NCBI GenBank assembly: GCA_024734555.1
Contig: JANPWX010000038.1
Coordinates: forward strand, 3,859,586-3,923,585
Source: Trochalopteron elliotii
Lineage: Eukaryota > Chordata > Aves > Passeriformes > Leiothrichidae
Length of the DNA: 64,000 bases
Reading direction: 5' to 3'
How positions within the stretch are numbered: the first letter of the stretch is position 1; each line of letters starts with the position of its first letter. The notes below the pieces were generated by a model. The model was not told the origin of the DNA, ran no database searches, and saw only the letters and a program-made list of their open reading frames with translations. Below, one piece after another: positions 56,095-64,000 of the stretch. A program made the position numbers and the translations under genes.

Positions 56095-59000
56095 AAACCG
56101 GACATTTAGCTGTGATACACAAAGCAGCTGGTCTGAGAGGTGGTTTCAGAACATGCTTAACTCATGTCACATCCTCAGACATCACTCTCTTTTCAAACCA
56201 AGTCATGAGAGGACTACTGGGACTTCTCTTACAATAGCAGGTGGCCAAAGCCCATCTTCCCCTCAGTAATGCCCTAGGAAGCAGGAGATCACAGCTGAGA
56301 AGGAGGCAGGCTCACACATACCACACCTCACCTCTAGTCTACACCTCCTAATTAGTGTGGATTTGGTTCTTTCAAGGCAAATGAGGGAATGAAATCTTAC
56401 CTGCTTGCCTCTTGGGAAAACAACTCTAGCCTTTGCCTCCAGGATCTCTGCTCATTTTTGTTAAAGGAAAACACAGAGAAGCAGCTTCTGGCACAATGAC
56501 TGACATTCCTAAAGGATGAAAGTATGCTTCTACTGCCCCACAAGCACATCCCTAGGCCAGGTTATTCCTTGGTTAGCACTGGTCACATGCTGTCTTGGAA
56601 GCCTCTGTCAGAAGCAGGGGACTTTTCAGGCACACAGGTGTCCCGTGCAGGGCTCCAGGTTCAGGATTGCTCATTTCATCATAGTGTGTTACAGCCTCTT
56701 ACTTTCAGACATACTGGTACCTTTTCAGGTCTACCCTGATGGAGCTTTTCCCAGCATACTGTGAGACTTTGAATACAAACCACAGACATGGTGGCTCTTC
56801 AGCGACACAAGTACTTTGTTAAGTCAGTACTAAGTTACATTTTGTCACAGGCCTTGTAACACTGCCGTGTCTGAGCTGAAACCATTTGCTATTCAGTACA
56901 AGAACTGAACAATTATTTGGGCCAAGAACAGCAAAATGCTGTGGAAACTGAAGTGGGACATTATGTGTTCACAAGGGCAAGAGTCCTTTGCTCTCTCTGA
57001 GCCATCAGCTCTTGAATAAATACAGGCAGTCAGGACTTCAGGACTTCATCTTCTGCTTTATCAGAAAAATAGACCCTCCAGCCATGTCAGCCTCCTGGTA
57101 CCATTCTCATCCAGGAAGGCTGAAAGGCCATCAGGACAATACAGAGAGAGGCTCTAATCTTTTGATAGGCTGGGTATTCCACACAGACTTCAGGATTACT
57201 CCCTGTGTGAAGACTGAGTCACCTATGACTCGCATACCAAGATATTCACCTATGCCTTTTCTGGGACACCTGCTTTTCCTTTTGATCCCATTTCTGTGCC
57301 ACCCAGAGCAGCTGACCTGCTTCAGAAAGATATTCAACCCCATTTACCTTCTTTGACAGATGATAGCATCCTCTGTGCGTCACAACTACAGCACAAGGTC
57401 TTTTTCAGCTGGAGAGGTTCAGTGGCTTGGCTGGAGGATGGAGCAAAGTTGCCTCATACTCCCATCACTATCCAGTTTGTACATCTGTCATCATCAGCAT
57501 GAGAGTGTAATAATGCCCCAGGCACCATTTCCAGCAAAGGACATCATCAACCCCTGCCAGGACATTTTTTTATGCCACTGCAGACTTACAGAATGGACTT
57601 TTAATCATTTTCTATTGCTAATTTCACTTTCTATCACTCTGCTCATCTACTCAGATCATCTTTTTGGCCTTCTCTGAGCATGAAATAAGCATCCTATTTG
57701 AAACCTGAGGAAGAAGCAGGCTCTGTGTCCTGTCTCTGTAAAGAGCAGGCAAGTCTGAGGAAGGGACTCTGCACAAGAGGCAAAGCAAGAAGGAAGCGAG
57801 AGGACTAAGGATAGCCTTAGAGCTCACACAGCTATTCTAGTTTGAATACTTGGTGGCAGAAATACTCAGAAGCACGTCTATCGTTTCTTAGATGCTGAAT
57901 AATGTCAGACAGAAACAGCAAGAGCTGAGGGCATTAATCATCCAGAAATATTTGATCTTTTGAGATTCAAAGTCAACTCTATATATATCTCTTTCTTTGC
58001 ACAATCCAAGAACCTTTCTCAGAGACCCAAAGGAGAAATGAGGGTGATCAGGGTAACTTTTAAATTTTGGCCATTGGCCTTGAAGCTTTCCTAAGAGATT
58101 TTCTTGTTCTGACTACTTCTTTCTTCCTTTAAATATGGGACTGAGTTGTACTTCACCATATAAATGTCAGAAAAGCCTTACATCAGACCACTTGAAGTAT
58201 AGGTCTCCCCTGATATCAAAACCATGAATTAAAGTTTGCTTTTGGCAAGCTCACAGGGGGTCTTGGTCCCTACCTGCTAAATATGTTAGGTTTCCAAATA
58301 ATCTCACAAGCTGTTCCAGATAATCACAGTAAGTAGGTGAGGCAAATAGATTTATGACTTCTGTTTTTTTTCCCAGCCAAGTTTTTCATCTCAGAAGTTA
58401 CAGCACAAAATCTCTTGGATATTTCTGTTACTGGTGACTTCTAGACTATGCTGGCACAACGACAAAAAAATGAGAAAGGACATGGCAGCCCTGGTATGAC
58501 TGCAGTGCCACAGAAGCCCACATACCCTCACACTACATGGGACATGGATTTGTGAATGGGACATTGGAAACATTTGTGTTTTTATTGCTGTTTTCAAAGC
58601 TCACAAAGTCAGGTGGGAGTATTTGTGTTTGTTTAGTTTCTACCAGTGGGTATTCAGGGTGGGAGGAGATGGGAATAGAGGCGAAAGTCCTTTCTGCATT
58701 TGAGCTGACCACAGTTGCTGGTGCTTTTGTTCAGCCTCTATCAGAGTGCTAACAACAGGGAAAGACACCACAGCTTGGAAATTTTAGTTTTTAAATGCAT
58801 TCACTCGTGATCAGCCCTGAGACCACAGAGGTTACATTTATATTAGTTTAATATTTATGAGCCATGAAACAAGATGTTTCTGGTGAATAAAAGGTGAACT
58901 TCTACGTGAGCATGTAAAACTGAACTCTGTTTGGCCTTGATAGTTTGAAGATAAAGTGTTGAACTTGAACCTGGAAAAGGATTTTGTGTCAGACCCTCCT

Positions 59001-62000
59001 GACCAGAAAGGTGACACACGCTTGCCCATGTGAATTAAATTGCTGTCTTTAACCTCTTGGTGCTACTGTTGACACTCACATCACCACTTTGCTGCAAACA
59101 GTCCACCCCCTTTGTCACAGAACTCCAGCTCCTGTCATCAAGGGGTTCATTAGTTTGAAATGAGGAGCTCTGACACAGTTTGGACTTCTTCATAACCGTG
59201 ACCTCATTGCTCACTGTGAAGCAACCACATTACTTTAAGCGCTCCCCTCTTGTCAAGTTGCCTCCTCCGTTACACTGATATTCCTGTTTTCAAAAGTGTG
59301 CTTCATGTAAGAAGCCAAATAGTTTCTGTTAAATTAAACACATGCTATCATCTCCCCTTTTCTTTCACGTCTCCCAGGAAAATCAAAACCAAAGTACAAC
59401 AAATCTATCTGGCACATGGATCTGCCCCTCGTTGCACATCATGCCAACCCCCAGGGCGAGAGACTGTGAATGTTCCTGCTGTTTGCAGGCAGGAGAAGGA
59501 GAGCACAATTCCTCCCACCTACAACTTCACAACACTGGTGCAACTGAAGGCTTCAGCTACCCCATGCAGTCTAGCAGTATTTCCAGTGTGTCTGCACTGT
59601 ATGCCTTCCTGAGTGGAACCAATAACAAAATGTAAAATATATATGAGCCCAATCTTATTAAGAATGGCTTCCTGATTGCTGCCAGGTTCTCCTGGCATCT
59701 AATCCTAAGGCTGCCATCCTCTATTCCCTGATAACACACACTCAAGTAGGTGTGGGTCTCCCACTAAGCACATTGTCACCAGCTGGCGGTGACTGCCTCT
59801 ACCTCTGTGTCCAGCCAGTGCAGCAATTGCACACAGCATTTGCACTCAGAGCTTCACACCTAATAATACTTCAGCACCTCTTTAACTGCTTTATCCATTT
59901 TTGCCCATTTGCAAGCCTCAGGCTCCCGATAAGTAGATGGTAAGTGGAGCTTGTAAATTAAAAACCTACATGCTTCAGGCTTTTAGCATTAAAAGACCCC
60001 AAAGTTCTCCTAGTTCATACCATTTGCCATTAACATCAACTCCACTGTCAGCAGGTAAATCTGGTGGTAATATTTGCCTATTAAAAAGTCTATCACCAGC
60101 TTCAATTCACCGGCATTATCATTTTCCAGTATTAGAGAGCAAGTTCAGAGGGTTGCAAATGCCTGAGAGTGTTCTGCCCAAGGAAGATAAATGTCCATTT
60201 TTAAATCAATGTTTGGTGATAGAGAACTGGAAAGGACTTAAAAGAAAGAAGGAATTAAAGCTGTGTGTCCTGGTATAAATGAGTTGCTCTTAATGGGCTT
60301 TTCTGATAACACAGAAGAGGCAGTTGTGTCCAACCACAGCCCCAGGAGGTAAGAGCTGTATTCTCGTCTCGACTCAGATATTGATCTGCTGGGCAGCCTG
60401 GGGCTGGCTGACATCTCTTACTCCTCTCAGCTGATGTCAGGACCAGGAACCAGAATAAACCAAGTGTGTTTGCACAGCAAGGACAGTCATACAAGTGGCC
60501 CATCTTTAAAAAGTAGATCAAACCCTTTTTTTTTCTTTTGGCTTCCTTAAGGCCTATGCTCTTCTCTGGGAGATTGTTTTCACTGTAAGTTTTTAACCAA
60601 ATAAGTTCATGATTGTGAACAAATTGGTGACACCATTCTCTCTCATCCTGTCATGTGTTTGAGAAAAAATGGAGGGAACACACGCAACAGCTTTGAAACT
60701 GAAAAACTGAGGTCAGCTTGAATGCATGATAAGGAAACATCTTTGTGCTTTAAGTCTTATATTTTCTGACCTGCTCCATGGGAATACTACACATCCTACA
60801 GGAATGTTGTGAAGAATAGCTAGAGTATCACTGGGACAGTCAATCATTTTTACAGGGGATGAAGACGGGCCATGTTCTGTAGGGAACTTTGGAGATCTCA
60901 ATTACCTGTAAGAACAAAATGCTATTGAAATGTCAGATATGTGGCAAGCCTGGCAGGGTGGCCTGATTCAAAGGCTCAGGGCAGAACACTTCTGGAGCAT
61001 TGAAGTTATGTTTGGTGTGTTAGGACATATAAAAAGCACAGAATAAACCCCAGATCAGATAAATAAGATCATCTTTGTTATGAAAGAGAAAGTGATATTT
61101 AATATTTCTCCCTCAAGGCTTATAAACAGCTGCCACTCGGGCAGAATAGATAATACAACTTTCAGAATAATCCATGAAATCAGGAATTGGAATATAAAGC
61201 TTTCCAAGTGTAGTTTTTCCTTCTGGGTGCCCTGACTGCTCAGTGCAGCTGAAAAGGGGGGTGGTTGGCCCTCTGCAAGATGTGTTCACAAATCACAGAG
61301 GAAAAGCCTGCCTAGAATGGAAAGGCAGAAGGATATGTTAGATAGATAGAGATATGCCTGCACAAATCACTAAGGATCAGTTTATTATTATGTTCTGGTG
61401 TTATTAAATTCTCGTCAGATATTAATGGCATTCCACACTAAAACCAGGTAGATTTTATCTTTGTTGGCAGGGATCAAATTCAGATTCTGAGCAAATTCAG
61501 AGGCTTGAAAAACCATTCAGCTCTTTGCCAAGTACTGTTTTTTCCTTAGTAGCTTCACAAATTCACTGGAAATTGCCAGAATTCTGCAGCTGTGGTAAAT
61601 AAATATGTGTGCCTCATGTTCCTCCTAAGTAGAGTATGGAACCCTCACATGAGATTAGTAGTCCCTTCCTGTTCTCATTTGGTCTCTGCTTATTCTGCTC
61701 CTCAGCCTTCCTGACTGCAGCATTCCTGGAATATGGAGCAAACCCCGTGCATACTCAGGCTGGGAGTGCAAACAGGCACTCAAGGCAATGACAGGGATGT
61801 GCACGGGGTGCTCTACATTACTCCAAACTGTGGAGAACTGTTTTCCAGGGTCTTCTGCAGCTTTTAAAGTTTGGGTGGGATCAAGGAGGGTATAAGACAA
61901 ATCTCAGGTTTCAGTGGCCAACCTGCTTATATGTGGAGAAGCATTATCACAGGGATAGCAGGCAGCATGGTGACGCTCATGTTATCACTTAGGCATCCGA

Positions 62001-62275
62001 ATTCCTGCTGCAGATTTGTTCACTCTGTCACAGAGAAAGACATAAGCACAGAAAAGCAGAAAACAGCTAATTAACTTTCTCAGTTGGCCAGGGAACCAAA
62101 CTGATATGTTTCAGAGAGAATCACAGCCTTCAGGCGGAGACTGTGGGTGAGACGGATAAAAAGTGGTGAAGTAAGGTTTTCCATAAGAAAACTAACTTGC
62201 TAGTGTACTGTGTAAAGTTGATAATGAGTATTGTCATGGCAGCATTCAGCTGAATCACTTCCCAACAAGCTCTAA

Positions 62276-62295
62276 AGCAAGCAAGCAAGCAAGCA
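62276..62295. repeat. (AAGC)5 microsatellite
   Basis: Five perfect copies of AAGC. It is too short to be more than a minor tetranucleotide repeat. Confidence 0.9.
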
Positions 62296-63104
62296 GAAAG
62301 AGACTGAGCCTCCATTTTCTCTCCTGGGTTTCTTCCTTGGCCAGAAATGGAGAACAGGACTAGAGCACAAAGGGAGTGAACTCAGGGAATTCTTCAGCTC
62401 CCTGCAGCTTTCCATCTTCTCTACAGTAGCCCCTGAATTACCTTGGCATATGGATACTAAGAGAGGTTTGAGCTGTTTTATTGCAAAACCTGCATTTGTG
62501 TAGAAGCCAGAATACTTGCATATGAGAAATACCTTTCCTTAAGAGTTATCCTTTATCACACGATCAAAACCAGCCATTACCTATTCAGCCATCTAAGATC
62601 ACACATTGAAATTTAGGTGCTCAGCATGAAGAGTGAATCAATGAGGTCTGCAGAAAATCTGCTGAGTAATATTGGGTTGGGCTTCCCAGAAAGGAGTGAC
62701 TAAAGATTGCAAGAGACTACAAATTACTTCATAAATATAGGTCTGTGAACAACTTATAAGCAAGAAGAGAAGTGAATGATTCATCATTATTTGCTAGAAA
62801 ACATCTAATTTTTTTTTGCAACCTAAGCAAGTTAAATCCCGGAATTATGGAGAGATTAGGAAAAATATTTAAGATTAGAGTTGTACTCTACACGTAAAGT
62901 TCCAGAACTTGAACATTCTTCTTTCATTTCATTTTTATAGAAAGTTTAGCTAGAAACTTTTCATTATCTGCAGCTTTGTATTGGCAACCAGGAAAGAATC
63001 TCTGCTGCAAACTTCCAAGATATTCATCAGACCGTGTTCCTGCAAATAAAATGAGAATTCCTTATAAATGTGAATTACCAAGACCTGAGCTCTGTGGTGG
63101 TATT

Positions 63105-63128
63105 AAAAAAAAAAAAAGAAAAAAAAAA
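63105..63128. repeat. A-rich tract
   Basis: Thirteen A residues, a G, then ten A residues. No retroposed sequence was recognised upstream. Confidence 0.9.
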
Positions 63129-64000
63129 GGAAAATTTAGTAATAGAGAACTTATTAGACACAGTTGCTGCTTTCACCTGACTTTAGTTAACATCATTTAT
63201 TATCCTTGAACCTCCAGATTTCATTGGCCCTTGTTTATCTAAAGTTCTGATTGTTACAGGCATGGAGTCTAGATCAGAGATGAGGGCATGCTAACTCAGT
63301 GAGATCCTTTTTGCTGCTTAAGCCAGATCTGGGACATTGCTATATCATAGTTTGCCCTTCCTAACTCATGCACACTTTCTTCATGCTAAATTTTCCTGGG
63401 GCATATTCCTTAGAAATACAGAGTTTTAGGGACAAAGAGCTCTCTACTGGGCATATCTGAAACTGCTAGGCCAAGAAATAAAATAACTGGGACTTCTTAT
63501 GCACTGGGTTTGTAGGCAAGTGCATGCCAGAAATTGTCATGCTGTTTAAACAGAAAACACAAAACTTGTCCCAGGCCTGGAAGACTGAGTTTCTGCAGAG
63601 GTCTACATGTTCTAGTTGTTTTTGTAGGATCCCAAACATCTGATAAATCAGAAAATACTAAATTTCAAGTATGGGAAGCTCTATCTTTAATGTCTGGTCT
63701 TTTAAGCACCTAAAATTACATGTTGGCAGATCCCATGCTCTTTGGGGAGCATGTTCTTGTTTGTTACTCTTCTGATGTGTCCAATTTCCAAGATAAAATT
63801 ATAAATTCAGTAACTGGCATTTAGAAAGCCTAAATTTCTTAACTCATTACACAGGAAAATTATCTCAGAATGTCATGTCATCTCAAAACTGTATTTTTAT
63901 ACAGCTTGAAAATTAAGACTGTATTAGTCTTGATTATATCACATTTGACCAGCACATTGTCACAAAATCTATTTTAAACATTCAAAAGTGTAATTATCAC

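Larger units (their letters stand above)
56095..64000. other. gene-free unique DNA
   Basis: No gene or mobile element could be supported. Notable items are a small exon-like segment at 60315-60348 (34 bases with a strong GAG and GTAAGA donor), the (AAGC)5 repeat at 62.28 kb and an A-rich tract at 63105-63128. Open frames up to about 122 codons at 57.0-57.7 and 59.2-60.3 kb are unrecognised and likely chance. Confidence 0.55.

Noticed and set aside
55887..56269. Arg/Glu/Gln/Ser/Ala-repeat protein frames at 55.85-56.27 kb
   Set aside because: They are translations of the GAGCA microsatellite inside CR1 and not genes.
1..64000. Endogenous retrovirus, DNA transposon, tRNA, snRNA or CRISPR array
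   Set aside because: No LTR pair, gag/pol-like frame, terminal inverted-repeat transposon, cloverleaf gene or regularly spaced repeat array was found by reading both strands.

Overview
The window looks like non-coding DNA from a bird nuclear genome. The main evidence is a set of CR1 LINE remnants, several ending in the ATTCTATGATTC-type 3' tail typical of avian CR1. Interspersed repeats are otherwise sparse, CpG is depleted, and there is no long conserved open reading frame, operon structure or ribosome-binding-site pattern. The species cannot be named from the sequence. No protein-coding gene, tRNA, rRNA, known small RNA, retroviral provirus, CRISPR array or bacterial feature could be supported. 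The region is best read as a gene desert or the inside of a very large intron.

Layout. 0-9 kb: unique DNA with a perfect AT-rich hairpin near 4.8 kb, an exon-like segment near 6.2 kb and a TCA microsatellite at 7.3 kb. 9-22 kb: a short CR1 tail (9.0 kb), exon-like segments at 10.4 and 13.3-14.1 kb, TTTTG repeats at 17.5 and 18.3 kb, a CR1 tail at 19.2 kb, AT-rich segments that resemble conserved non-coding elements (16.6 and 19.6 kb) and a pure 48-bp A tract at 21.1 kb. 22-34 kb: an old MIR SINE (22.2 kb), an ancient CR1/L3-type LINE body (26.3-27.1 kb), a signal-peptide-like reading frame on the minus strand (27.2 kb), a CR1 tail (30.2 kb) and the best preserved young CR1 fragment (33.4-34.3 kb). 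34-56 kb: mostly unique DNA with two long but unrecognised open frames (35.7 and 38.3 kb), a second ancient CR1/L3 fragment (39.4-39.9 kb), a well-formed 66-nt exon-like segment on the minus strand at 44.5 kb, an old CR1 (53.0-53.5 kb) and a minus-strand CR1 (55.4-56.1 kb) that contains a (GAGCA)n microsatellite. 56-64 kb: unique DNA with small simple repeats.

Nothing here works as a pathway or gene cluster. The transposon record shows layers of different age: MIR and L3-type LINE fragments, which elsewhere predate birds, lie beside CR1 fragments that are still easy to align. The leads most worth testing are the exon-like segment at 44.5 kb, the MIR next to a conserved-looking AT-rich block at 22.1-22.3 kb, and the signal-peptide-like frame at 27.2 kb. 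No previously undescribed system could be identified with confidence. All repeat names and ages come from recalled family features, not from a database search.
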